Under the pieces are notes generated by a model. That model was not told the origin of the DNA, searched no databases, and saw nothing but the letters and a program-made list of their open reading frames with translations. A stretch of 64,000 nt of DNA from JAAZGD01 sp034003765 (lineage in GTDB: Bacteria; Bacillota; Clostridia; Peptostreptococcales; Anaerovoracaceae): assembly GCA_034003765.1 (NCBI GenBank), contig JAVEXZ010000006.1, forward strand, positions 1-64,000. Reading direction: 5' to 3'. Positions 9,137 to 17,942 of this stretch are shown piece after piece. Position 1 is the stretch's first letter. Every line of letters begins with the position of its first letter. Both the position numbers and the translations under genes were made by a program.

Positions 9137-9184
9137 TGTCTATTAGGAGGGATCAGACATTGTCTATTAGGAGGGATCAGACAT
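9137..9184 (+). repeat. Perfect 24-bp tandem duplication containing a ribosome binding site
   Basis: Two identical 24-bp copies (9137-9160 and 9161-9184) lie directly end to end. Each begins TGTCTATTAGGAGGG and ends ATCAGACAT, so each carries an AGGAGG Shine-Dalgarno and TGTCT/AGACA inverted arms. The second copy supplies the ribosome binding site for the MMPL gene, whose inferred start codon lies in its last bases. Confidence 0.85.
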
Positions 9185-11267
9185 TTTACTTTTATTAATT
9201 GATAAACTTTTTAAGTTTAAAAAAACAATATTATTTTCTATCCTTTTCATTGCACTTTTAGCTGCCTTAGCAATGGCATTTGTAGAGATTAATTATGACC
9301 TTACGAGCTACTTACCTAAGGATGTTCCATCTACTATAGCTATGGATGTAGTCGAAAATAGCTTCAAGGAGGAAATACCCAACATCAATGTATTTATACC
9401 AGAAGTGACAATTCCTCAGGCTTTAGCTTACAAAGAAGCAATGTCCAAAATTGATGGTGTTGGCACTGTATTATGGTTAGATGATTTGGTGGATATTCAT
9501 CAACCCATAGCCACAATGGACTTAAATACAGTTGAGGACTGGTATAAAGATGGCAATGCACTCTTTATGCTAGGGGGGGATACTGAGAAAAGTGTAGCTA
9601 TAGTTAGTGAGGTTAGTAAAGTTTCTGGAGAGGATAGTATCCTAACTGGAGCATTGGTCAATCAATCTACCATACAAACTTTGTCAACAGGCGAAGTATC
9701 TAAAATTTTGCTTTATATGGTTCCTCTGGTTCTCATTATATTGCTAATATCTACATCCTCCTGGTTTGAACCCATTTTGTTTTTAATTGCCATCGGTGTA
9801 GCCATATTAATAAACGAAGGAACTAATATTTTCATTGGCGAGATTTCATATATAACCCAGGCCACGAGTGCTGTCCTACAATTAGCCGTATCTATGGACT
9901 ATGCAGTATTCCTTTTGCATGCTTTTTCCAAATTTCGCAACGAGGGGAATAATGTTGAAGTAGCTATGAAAAAAGCAATGGCTGACTCTACTTCTGCGAT
10001 TGCAGCAAGTGCAACCACTACCATCTTTGGATTTTTAGCATTAACACTTATGAGGTTTGAAATTGGTTTAAATATGGGGATTGTTCTTGCAAAAGGCATA
10101 GTATTTAGTTTTTTATCAGTTATGTTGCTGTTGCCTATATTGGTAATTTACACTACGAAAATCATGGATAAAACACATCATCGCTCTTTTATACCATCTT
10201 TTGAGAAGGTTTCTCGAGTAGTTGTGCGGATATGTATTCCCTTGGCTATGGTCATTTTCCTTGTTATTATCCCTAGTTTTTTAGCACAACAAAAAAACGA
10301 CTTTATCTATGGGTCTTCGGGAATAAACGATGAGTACTCCCAAGAACAGATCGACGAAAATCGTGTAATAGATATTTTTGGAGTAAAGAAACAGATGGTA
10401 TTGTTAGTTCCAGAAGGGAATGTGGTGAAAGAAGACAGTCTTAGCAAGGCATTGAAAAGGATTCCGAATGTTAGCTCTATCATTTCTTATACTGGTACAG
10501 TAGGAGCGGAAGTCCCACCGGGATTCCTTTCTGAGGACCAAATTTCTGCTTTTAGATCAGGTGGATATAGTCGTTATATTTTTTATGCCGAAACCATTGA
10601 AGAAGGAGAAGAAGCCTTTGATTTGGTGGAAGCTGTTAGGGAGGTCGCATTTGATCACTATAAAGCTGACTACCATCTTCTAGGGCAAACCGTAGTTAAC
10701 TATGACTTAAAAGAAACAATTGTAAAGGACACCCCCCGTGTTAATGGTGCGGCGATAATTGCTATTGGGCTAGTGCTACTTCTGACCTTCCGAAACTTTG
10801 CTATTCCATTTATTTTGCTACTTACAATAGAAGGAGCTGTTTGGATAAATCTAGGAATACCCTATTTTAGGGGTACAACATTAAATTATGTTGGTTTCTT
10901 AATCATAAGTGCGGTTCAACTTGGAGCTACTGTAGATTATGGAATACTATTTGCCAATCAGTATATGAAAAACCGAAAAAAACATGCAAAAAGAAAAGCT
11001 GCGGAAGTTACCATTTCTAACAATGCAGCTTCCATACTGACACCAGCCAGTATACTTGCTTTAGCAAGCGTAACCCTGGGCATAGTCTCAACCAATGGAA
11101 TCATAAGTGAATTAGGATTAATGTTGGGGCGAGGAGCTGTAATATCCTCTTTGATGGTACTTCTCTTCTTGCCTGCTCTACTAATTATCTTTGACCCAGT
11201 GATTCAAAAAACATCATTCATAAAAAGGAGAAAAAATCATGAAGACCATAGAGAAAAAATATCATAG
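9183..11267 (+). CDS. MMPL/RND-family exporter
   Basis: A roughly 694-residue RND-superfamily permease with two MMPL halves. Each half has an extracytoplasmic domain and a cluster of about six helices; the conserved transport motifs are SMDYAVFLLHAF in the first half and GATVDYGILFANQY in the second. Starting at ATG 9273 would delete the first membrane helix: the frame is open upstream and encodes LFKFKKTILFSILFIALLAA. No ATG, GTG or TTG exists in frame there, so initiation probably occurs at ATT 9183, 7 nt after AGGAGGG. It forms an operon with the next gene (29-nt overlap) under the divergent TetR. Likely substrates are lipids or drugs. Confidence 0.85.
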   Translation: MLLLLIDKLFKFKKTILFSILFIALLAALAMAFVEINYDLTSYLPKDVPSTIAMDVVENSFKEEIPNINVFIPEVTIPQALAYKEAMSKIDGVGTVLWLDDLVDIHQPIATMDLNTVEDWYKDGNALFMLGGDTEKSVAIVSEVSKVSGEDSILTGALVNQSTIQTLSTGEVSKILLYMVPLVLIILLISTSSWFEPILFLIAIGVAILINEGTNIFIGEISYITQATSAVLQLAVSMDYAVFLLHAFSKFRNEGNNVEVAMKKAMADSTSAIAASATTTIFGFLALTLMRFEIGLNMGIVLAKGIVFSFLSVMLLLPILVIYTTKIMDKTHHRSFIPSFEKVSRVVVRICIPLAMVIFLVIIPSFLAQQKNDFIYGSSGINDEYSQEQIDENRVIDIFGVKKQMVLLVPEGNVVKEDSLSKALKRIPNVSSIISYTGTVGAEVPPGFLSEDQISAFRSGGYSRYIFYAETIEEGEEAFDLVEAVREVAFDHYKADYHLLGQTVVNYDLKETIVKDTPRVNGAAIIAIGLVLLLTFRNFAIPFILLLTIEGAVWINLGIPYFRGTTLNYVGFLIISAVQLGATVDYGILFANQYMKNRKKHAKRKAAEVTISNNAASILTPASILALASVTLGIVSTNGIISELGLMLGRGAVISSLMVLLFLPALLIIFDPVIQKTSFIKRRKNHEDHREKIS

Positions 11268-13272
11268 AATGGGAGGAAAACAGCTACTATCCCTGGTCAT
11301 AATAATAGCTCTGTTTATTGCTATAACCATTCCTGTCTTTGGGCTGACTGAAAGTACAGCAAAAGAAGAGGTGATTTATGTTAACTTAAATTCTGACGGA
11401 TCCGTAGATGAAATTTATGTAGTTAATAGCTTTGAGTTAAACCAGGCTGGGCAAATCATTGATTATGGAGATTATACATCATTTCGTGAAATGACCGCTT
11501 CAGATGGTATGCAGATTGAAAATGAAAAGATTACCATAGATGCAAATGCAGGGAAATTATATTATGAAGGAACATTAAATAGCAAAATTATTCCTTGGTC
11601 CTTTGAAATACAATATTTTATTGACGAAAAAGAATACCCCGCGGAGCGCGTGGTTGGAAAAACAGGTGATTTAGAAATTAAGATCAAGGTAAGATCAAAT
11701 GTCAAAGAGAAGAACCCCTTCTATGACCACCTTACATTGCAAGTATCATTAAATCTAGATACATTTGTATGTAAAAACATAAAAGCTGAGGGAGCAACCT
11801 TCGCTAATGCAGGGAAAAACAAACTAGTATCTTTTATGATTTTGCCCGGGAGAGATTCAGACATCTCTCTTACTGCAGAAGTAACGGATTTTGCCATGGA
11901 AGGGATATCTATAAATGCGGTTCCAATTGAAATGAATTTAGACTTTGAAGAAGAATCGATGTTTGGGTCTAAACTTTCTGAATTAAAAAAAGGTATTGTG
12001 GATTTGGACGATGGAGCAGTCAAACTTATGGATGCAGCAAAAAAACTGGCTGATGGTAGTGGTGAATCAAAAGATGGTATAAATGATCTCTGGACGGCTT
12101 CAGTTGAAATCAAGGATGCTACCTCGAAGTTTGTTGATGGCACAAAGGATTTGCGAAAAGGAAGCAAGGAACTAAACACGGGAGTTAGAGATTTGCGAAA
12201 AGCTACTGCTGATTTAAAAAATGGATCTATCAAGATAGTAGACGGAATGAATGGTCTAGTAATAGGGACCAATAAACTTTCGGGAGGTATGGCGGAAGTA
12301 GACGATGGTTTGGGGCAATTAGTTAACTCTGCCAAAGATTTAGATAATGGAATGATTGGCTTAATGGGTGGCTTGGAACAGTTGGCAACTTCAGGCCCAT
12401 CTCTTAACGCAGGAGCAATGGCAATATTTCAATCCATGATTGATAGTGCTAACATGCAACTCTCTACCGCGGGAATCTCGGCTGATTTAACCCCATATAA
12501 TTATTCAAGCAAAATAGATGAAATTTTATCAGGGCTTGGTGGTGAAAGCCCTTTCATTGCTATGATAACTAACCTTAAGGCACAGCTCGATGGTTACAGT
12601 GCTTTTTACCAAGGTCTAGTAGACTATACTAGTGGTGTAAGTCAAGCCAGCATTGGCCTTGCAGGCCTAAAGCAAGGAACGAATCAGTTATATCTTGGAT
12701 TGGACAGCCTTAGAAAAAATGGTGTTGGCGGTCTGATTACAGGTTTGGATGAACTTGAAAATGGCACAAGAAAACTCTTAGCTGGAACAATTGATTTAAA
12801 AGACGGTGTTATAAAGCTCCATGATGGGGTTATAGAGCTAAGCGATGGAACTTCTAAACTATTAGACGGTGTTATAGAATTAGAAGACGGGAGCATCGAA
12901 TTAAATGATGGAATGGTTGAGATGTCTGATGGTATTGTTAAACTACTTGACGGGGCAGTAGAACTACATGATGGTACCGTAAAACTATATGATGGAAATA
13001 TTACCTTGGCTGAGGGAACCTTTGAATTTCGAGATAAGACGGCTACAATTGAAGAAGATGTTAAGGCGATTATTAAAGACAAAATCAATGAAATGATGGG
13101 TGGAGATTTTATCCCTATATCTTTTGTTTCCAAGAAGAATACCAATGTTGATTCGGTTCAGTTTGCCATGCAGACTGCCAGCATTGAATATTCTGAAGTA
13201 GATAAAAAAGTCGATGATGTAAAACCCGAACTTAATATATTCCAAAGACTCTTGAAACTGTTTGGATTATAA
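11239..13272 (+). CDS. YhgE/Pip-like LxxG heptad-repeat membrane protein
   Basis: A 677-residue protein with one N-terminal membrane helix (about residues 15-34, LLSLVIIIALFIAITIPVFG), a beta-rich extracellular domain, then long runs of the X-X-X-Leu-X-X-Gly heptad (for example LKDGVIKLHDGVIELSDG), concentrated at about residues 250-395 and 500-600. Such repeats form rods in YhgE/Pip-type proteins that work with MMPL exporters. Unlike full YhgE/Pip it lacks a C-terminal six-helix ABC2-type domain, ending LLKLFGL. ATG 11239 follows AAAGGAG and overlaps the exporter gene by 29 nt, indicating translational coupling. Confidence 0.82.
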   Translation: MKTIEKKYHRMGGKQLLSLVIIIALFIAITIPVFGLTESTAKEEVIYVNLNSDGSVDEIYVVNSFELNQAGQIIDYGDYTSFREMTASDGMQIENEKITIDANAGKLYYEGTLNSKIIPWSFEIQYFIDEKEYPAERVVGKTGDLEIKIKVRSNVKEKNPFYDHLTLQVSLNLDTFVCKNIKAEGATFANAGKNKLVSFMILPGRDSDISLTAEVTDFAMEGISINAVPIEMNLDFEEESMFGSKLSELKKGIVDLDDGAVKLMDAAKKLADGSGESKDGINDLWTASVEIKDATSKFVDGTKDLRKGSKELNTGVRDLRKATADLKNGSIKIVDGMNGLVIGTNKLSGGMAEVDDGLGQLVNSAKDLDNGMIGLMGGLEQLATSGPSLNAGAMAIFQSMIDSANMQLSTAGISADLTPYNYSSKIDEILSGLGGESPFIAMITNLKAQLDGYSAFYQGLVDYTSGVSQASIGLAGLKQGTNQLYLGLDSLRKNGVGGLITGLDELENGTRKLLAGTIDLKDGVIKLHDGVIELSDGTSKLLDGVIELEDGSIELNDGMVEMSDGIVKLLDGAVELHDGTVKLYDGNITLAEGTFEFRDKTATIEEDVKAIIKDKINEMMGGDFIPISFVSKKNTNVDSVQFAMQTASIEYSEVDKKVDDVKPELNIFQRLLKLFGL

Positions 13273-13318
13273 TAATGTGATATTTGAAGACTTTATTACC
13301 ACAGAAGACCTTAGCTCC

Positions 13319-14575
13319 TTAATTGCAATCCGCCAATTGAAGAAGAGCTGCAAGCAGAAAATCTGCTCCCTGAACCAAATCTTGAGGCAGGGTGTCCTCT
13401 TGGGGAACATGACTTCGCCCACCTATGCTGGGCACGAAAATCATCCCCGTAGGGACAAGGGGCGCTAACATGCAAGCATCGTGAACTGCACCGCTGTTCA
13501 TCTGGAGGTAGGGTATTCCCATGTTATTAGCAGTATCTTCCAGTAGTTTTACGATTTTTGGGTTCATAGAGTCTGGTTTGGAGAAAGCCACTTGTCGATG
13601 ATGACAAGTGATACATCTGTCTTGAGAAATTTTTTCAATCCGATTTGTAATTTCCCTCATCACGGCATTTATAGTTTCTTCTTGGGGAGACCGTATCTCT
13701 ACAGTGAAGATTACTTCTTCAGGAATTACATTAGAGACGTTGGGGAAAACATTGATCTTCCCTACTGTGGCAACTCCTTCACCTTGGCCTAACTCAATGG
13801 CACATGACTCCACCGCCAAGATACTGGCAGCTCCTGCAGCTAGGGCATCCTTCCTTCCCTTCATGGGAGATGCTCCGGCATGATTGCCCACGCCCGTCAA
13901 GGTGAACTCCAATACTTCCATTCCGTATATACGGTTTACAATGCCAATGCCTATTCCTTCTTGTTCCAGTACTGGGCCTTGCTCAATATGGAGCTCCACC
14001 ATAGCATGGATATTATTCCAGTTGGGAACCATATATGAATCATAGGCGGGGTAGTTTTCTCTTGCAAGAATATCCCCCAAAGATATGCCTTCTTGGTTCC
14101 TTAATGCTTCTAGGTCTTCCTTACCATACTTTCCAGCATAAAACTTGCTGCCAGTAAGAGTAGAACCAAAATTAGATCCTTCCTCTTCTGCAAAAACAAC
14201 CAGCTGAATTGATTTCCCCAATTCTAATTTCTCTTCCTGTATTCGCCTTAGAACTTCTAAAACTGACAGGGTTCCGTAAATCCCGTCCAGCCAACCACCA
14301 TTTTGTACTGTATCGATGTGAGAACCCCCTAAGATAATTGGCTTGCCTCGGCTTTCGGGGAATTCAAAAAATAGATTTCCTATTGGGTCTTTTTTCATGG
14401 ATAAGCCTATTTTTTTGGCTTCTTGAATCAAGTAGTCTCTAGCTTCTTTATCCTTGGCGCCATAGGAAAATCGGGTGACCCCTTTTTCAGGGGTATCCGT
14501 TTTTCTTTTCATTTCATCTAAGTCCCTTAAGAGGCGATCTCCATTGACCTTATAGCCCAAGACTTTATTTTTCAT
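13319..14575 (-). CDS. N-carbamoyl amino acid hydrolase / allantoate amidohydrolase family
   Basis: A 418-residue M20-family metal hydrolase of the hydantoinase/carbamoylase group, removing the carbamoyl group from N-carbamoyl amino acids or beta-ureido acids. Metal-binding motifs are GGSHIDTVQNGGWLDG (His and bridging Asp), FAEEEGSNFG (Glu) and MVELHIEQGPVLE (His), with a late VHDACMLA carrying the last His ligand. The start is ATG 14575 with GGAG 6 nt before it; it overlaps the stop of the hydantoinase gene by 11 nt (ATGAAAAATAA), a strong coupling signal. The pair should act in sequence: ring opening, then decarbamoylation. L- or D-specificity cannot be read from the sequence. Confidence 0.88.
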   Translation of the reverse strand: MKNKVLGYKVNGDRLLRDLDEMKRKTDTPEKGVTRFSYGAKDKEARDYLIQEAKKIGLSMKKDPIGNLFFEFPESRGKPIILGGSHIDTVQNGGWLDGIYGTLSVLEVLRRIQEEKLELGKSIQLVVFAEEEGSNFGSTLTGSKFYAGKYGKEDLEALRNQEGISLGDILARENYPAYDSYMVPNWNNIHAMVELHIEQGPVLEQEGIGIGIVNRIYGMEVLEFTLTGVGNHAGASPMKGRKDALAAGAASILAVESCAIELGQGEGVATVGKINVFPNVSNVIPEEVIFTVEIRSPQEETINAVMREITNRIEKISQDRCITCHHRQVAFSKPDSMNPKIVKLLEDTANNMGIPYLQMNSGAVHDACMLAPLVPTGMIFVPSIGGRSHVPQEDTLPQDLVQGADFLLAALLQLADCN

Positions 14576-15962
14576 AGGCGGCTCCAAAGGGCTTTCCGGC
14601 TACGAACTGGCCCTGGCCTTTTTTACCAATATATTGTCCTTGCTCCACCACTTTTTCACCACGTAAAAATACAGTTTCTGCTCGGCCCTTCTGTTTGAAT
14701 CCTTCAAATGGGCAGTAATCTACCCCTTCTAAGTTGTTGGCTGCCTGAATCACCCCTTCATAGGCGGTGTCAAAGATCACCACATCTCCATCAAAACCAA
14801 CTGCCAACTGTCCCTTTTTCGCAAGGCCATTGATCTTAGCAGGCATAGTGGCAAATAAGTCTACCAAGCGAGAAGGAGAAATTCGTCCTTCTTCTACTCC
14901 ATAGGTCCAAAGAATATTAAGTCGATTTTGTAGACTGGGGGCTCCGTTGGGGATATCAGCAAAAGATTTTCCTTCACCAAACCCCATATGTTTTTGGTCT
15001 TTATAATCAAAACCGCAGTGGTCCGAACTCACTGCATTAAGCCATTTTTTGTCGATAGCTTCCCATAAGGCTTCACGATGTTCCTCGGTTCTTAAGGCAG
15101 GAGAACAAACATATTTGGCCCCCTCAAAGTTGGGTCTGGCTAGGTCCTCGGTATCCAGCACCAGATAGTGGGAGCAGGTTTCTCCGAAAATCGGCTGGCC
15201 AGCATGATTGGCTTTCTTGATTTCTTCTAAGGCTTCTTTAGCAGATACATGTACAACATAAAGAGGGGCATCTGCCAATTGGGCCAAATAAATTGCTCTT
15301 CTTGTGGCCTCTGCTTCTACCACTGGTGGCCTTGAAACTGCGTGATAGTAAGGTTCCACCTTTCCTTGGGCTATCAACTGTTGGGTGAGCACGTCGATCA
15401 TATCCGCATTTTCTGCATGAACCATAACGGTTATACCTGCATCTCTACCTTGATATAGAGCCTTCAAAATAGCGTCATCATCTGCATGAAAGAACATTCC
15501 CTTGTAGGCCATAAAAAGCTTCATAGTAGGGTAACCAGCTTTTGCCAGCTGGGGAATTTCTTCAATAACTTCTGGGCGGGGGTCTGTCATAACACTATGG
15601 AAACAATAGTCCACCATGGCTATTCTGTCCACATCAGTTTTTCTATATTCATCGATGCTTTGGACAAGACCCTTTCCAGGTTCCTGATTTACAAACTCAA
15701 TAAGGGTAGTTGTACCACCTACTGCCGCAGCATTAGAGGTTTCAAACCCTCTTACCTTGCTTCCCTTATAGTTGAAGGAAAAATGAACATGCTGATCTAC
15801 TCCTCCAGGTAGAACATACTTACCCTGGGCATTTACCACTTCATCTGCAGCCATATTCAGGTTTTCACCGATGGCTTTAATGGTTTCACCTTCTATATAT
15901 ACATCCGCCTTAACTTCATTCTCTGAAGTAACTACCATTCCGTTTTTAATCAATACTGACAT
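14565..15962 (-). CDS. hydA: Dihydropyrimidinase / D-hydantoinase
   Basis: A 465-residue amidohydrolase-superfamily enzyme opening the ring of dihydropyrimidines or 5-substituted hydantoins. The binuclear metal site is visible: GVDQHVHFSF (HxH), TMKLFMAYKG (the Lys that is carbamylated), MVHAENADMI (His), YVVHVSAKEAL (His) and SSDHCGFDYKD (Asp). Length and order fit D-hydantoinase/dihydropyrimidinase rather than allantoinase or dihydroorotase. It starts at ATG 15962 with AAGGAGG upstream on the minus strand and is first in a two-gene operon with the carbamoylase. Likely used for pyrimidine or hydantoin catabolism. Confidence 0.92.
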   Translation of the reverse strand: MSVLIKNGMVVTSENEVKADVYIEGETIKAIGENLNMAADEVVNAQGKYVLPGGVDQHVHFSFNYKGSKVRGFETSNAAAVGGTTTLIEFVNQEPGKGLVQSIDEYRKTDVDRIAMVDYCFHSVMTDPRPEVIEEIPQLAKAGYPTMKLFMAYKGMFFHADDDAILKALYQGRDAGITVMVHAENADMIDVLTQQLIAQGKVEPYYHAVSRPPVVEAEATRRAIYLAQLADAPLYVVHVSAKEALEEIKKANHAGQPIFGETCSHYLVLDTEDLARPNFEGAKYVCSPALRTEEHREALWEAIDKKWLNAVSSDHCGFDYKDQKHMGFGEGKSFADIPNGAPSLQNRLNILWTYGVEEGRISPSRLVDLFATMPAKINGLAKKGQLAVGFDGDVVIFDTAYEGVIQAANNLEGVDYCPFEGFKQKGRAETVFLRGEKVVEQGQYIGKKGQGQFVAGKPFGAAYEK

Positions 15963-16330
15963 TTTGTTCCTCCTTATCGATAATTAATTTCGATTCTCTA
16001 TGCATCTTCCTCAAGAGCTACCTGCCCAATTATTCGAAATAATCATCTTCTACACAATTCTGAAAAATACAATTAGATACACTTATTTATAGTATAATGG
16101 TTCCAATTTGAGGTTACAAGTTCTCTTTTCTCAAAATTATGATATTATAGGAAGGTGTAAAGAGAAAAACAAAATGGCGGACAGCGTATAATAAATATAA
16201 TGGTAAATTAGACATAGTACCTTGCCCAATGGGAAAAGCACCTGTATTTGAAGACATATATTAATAATCAAAGAGAAAGTTCAAGCTGCTAAAGTTATTG
16301 GAAGATAAGGATTATAAGGAGTAGTTATTT
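15963..16330. other. Intergenic region, divergent promoters expected
   Basis: This 368-bp gap separates hydA (leftward) from the cupin-like gene (rightward), so it must hold both promoters. A TATAAT at 16093-16098 is the only clear -10 candidate; no matching -35 is convincing. A fossil reading frame at 16151-16264 is listed separately. The rightward ribosome binding site AAGGAG is at about 16316. Confidence 0.4.
16151..16264 (+). pseudogene. Possible gene fragment (3' end)
   Basis: A 37-codon frame with protein-like content and no start codon or ribosome binding site: KWRTAYNKYNGKLDIVPC then PMGKAPVFEDIY and a TAA at 16262. Codon use resembles the neighbours. It looks like the tail of a lost gene; I cannot name the family. 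Confidence 0.25.
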
Positions 16331-16858
16331 ATGGAATATATCGTTAGACAAGTTAAGGATTTTTATAAGGTTATAAAACTTAGAGAGTTCAGAAAAACTG
16401 AGGGAGTCAATTTTGATGTTATGGATAAATCAATGATTCCTAAAATTGATGTAATTGACCGAGTTATTCATCAAAAAGGTGCCAGGTCACCAGGAAAAGT
16501 AGGTCCAGTTGAAGAAGCTTGGTACATGCACCCTCATCAAGAGGATAACCTATTTGTACTTCATGGAAAAAGATTTGTGGAACTTTATAAGGCAGGCCTT
16601 GGAGAGATAGAAAAATTTGAAATTACACCTGATTATATAGAACATAATGGAGAACGTATCTTGGATGGTGGTGGCTTAATAGTATGGACTACAGATGTAT
16701 TTCATAGAATAAGAAGTGGTGACCATGGATCTGCATCAATTAATTTAGCAACACATTTTGAAGGCTTTGACATCAAAACAAACTTTAATATTTACGACCT
16801 AGATACAGGAACAGGGGAGTATAGATTAATAAGAGAAGGCTATAAGGACCAAAAGTAA
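16331..16858 (+). CDS. Cupin-like protein of unknown function
   Basis: A 175-residue soluble protein with a single cupin-like beta barrel. Motif one is MHPHQEDNLFVLHGKRFVEL (about residues 67-86), with two His and a Glu/Asp as possible metal ligands followed by the family's typical Leu-x-Gly turn; the second barrel motif is VWTTDVFHRIRSG (about residues 118-130), with a His in the right place. The start follows AAGGAG with 9-nt spacing. It lies 42 bp before the methyltransferase gene on the same strand and may be co-transcribed by chance. An epimerase or sensor role is possible. Confidence 0.5.
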   Translation: MEYIVRQVKDFYKVIKLREFRKTEGVNFDVMDKSMIPKIDVIDRVIHQKGARSPGKVGPVEEAWYMHPHQEDNLFVLHGKRFVELYKAGLGEIEKFEITPDYIEHNGERILDGGGLIVWTTDVFHRIRSGDHGSASINLATHFEGFDIKTNFNIYDLDTGTGEYRLIREGYKDQK

Positions 16859-16900
16859 GATTGATAAATCGGACATAAATAGAAATTTGGAGGAGAATTA

Positions 16901-17941
16901 ATGCCTAAAATAAAAGCAAAAAGAAACAAAACAATTGATACAACCATTGATGAAGGAGTTAGGTATCTTGATCGTTGTAAAAAAATTGATGCCCCAATTA
17001 AAGACATTCAGGAAATTATCAACACTACAATTAACGGAGACTTCTTCAATACAGTAAAACTCTTGCCAAATAATTCTATTGATTTACTTATTGCAGACCC
17101 TCCCTATAACTTGACGAAAGATTACCACGGAAACACTTTTTCCAAGAAAAAAGAAGAGGAGTATGAAAAATATCCTCGTGAATGGCTAACCTTAGTCTAT
17201 CCACTTCTAACGGAAGATGCATATATTTATGTTTGCTGCGATTGGGGAACGAGCCTAATTATCGGCAGAGTATTGCAAGACTTTTTTAAGGTTAGAAACC
17301 GTATAACATGGCAAAGAGAAAAGGGCCGTGGAGCAAAAGCAAATTGGAAAAATGGGTTTGAGGATATTTGGTATGGAACAAAAAGCAATAACTATACTTT
17401 TAATCTAGAGGCAGTTAAGATTCGGAAAAAGGTTATCGCTCCTTACCGAGTAGAAGGCAAACCTAAGGATTGGCAGGAAACGAAGAATGGCAACTATCGA
17501 GATACTTGCCCCTCAAATTTCTGGGATGATATTACAATTCCTTTTTGGTCTATGTCTGAAAACACTGCCCACCCAACACAGAAATCAGAAAAATTACTTG
17601 CTAAAATAATATTAGCAAGCTCTATGCCTGGGGATGTTATTTTTGATCCCTTTTTAGGATCCGGCACAACTAGTGTAGTCGCAAAAAAATTAGGCAGAAG
17701 TTATCTAGGGATTGAATTAAACCCTCAGTATTGTATTTGGGCTGAGCAACGTCTAGAGAAAGCCCAAGCCAATACAAGTATTCAAGGTTATGTTGATGGG
17801 GTTTTTTGGGATCGAAATTCTCTTTCTGAGCAAAATGCTTTTAATGGAAATGAAAATGGAAATTTAGAAAAAGCAGATCAGATATGTATAGAATATGATG
17901 AATTGGAACTTGTAAATCCTCAGAATTTGTTGGAGGATTGA
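16901..17941 (+). CDS. Type II DNA adenine methyltransferase, beta class
   Basis: A 346-residue N6-adenine (or N4-cytosine) methyltransferase. The catalytic motif IV, ADPPYNLTKDY, comes first (about residue 66) and the SAM-binding motif FDPFLGSGTTS comes late (about residue 250), the order that defines the beta class. HPTQKSEKLL and GIELNPQYC are the usual flanking motifs. There is a C-terminal extension of about 60 residues after the catalytic domain. The stop is 1 bp from the start of the next gene and GGAGG for that gene lies inside this one, so both are made together, as expected for a type II restriction-modification pair. The recognition sequence cannot be read from the protein. Confidence 0.88.
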   Translation: MPKIKAKRNKTIDTTIDEGVRYLDRCKKIDAPIKDIQEIINTTINGDFFNTVKLLPNNSIDLLIADPPYNLTKDYHGNTFSKKKEEEYEKYPREWLTLVYPLLTEDAYIYVCCDWGTSLIIGRVLQDFFKVRNRITWQREKGRGAKANWKNGFEDIWYGTKSNNYTFNLEAVKIRKKVIAPYRVEGKPKDWQETKNGNYRDTCPSNFWDDITIPFWSMSENTAHPTQKSEKLLAKIILASSMPGDVIFDPFLGSGTTSVVAKKLGRSYLGIELNPQYCIWAEQRLEKAQANTSIQGYVDGVFWDRNSLSEQNAFNGNENGNLEKADQICIEYDELELVNPQNLLED

Positions 17942-17942
17942 T

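Noticed and set aside
12780..13020. Regular short repeats that could look like a CRISPR or minisatellite
   Set aside because: They are in phase with the reading frame and encode Leu-x-x-Gly heptads; spacing is 21 nt with no spacers.
12684..13145. Long open frame antisense to the LxxG-heptad gene
   Set aside because: It is a shadow of the repetitive sense gene; its Ser/Pro-rich translation follows from the repeats read backwards.
13262..13468. Short frame on the plus strand overlapping the end of the carbamoylase gene
   Set aside because: It runs through the convergent gene and has no signal or recognisable content.
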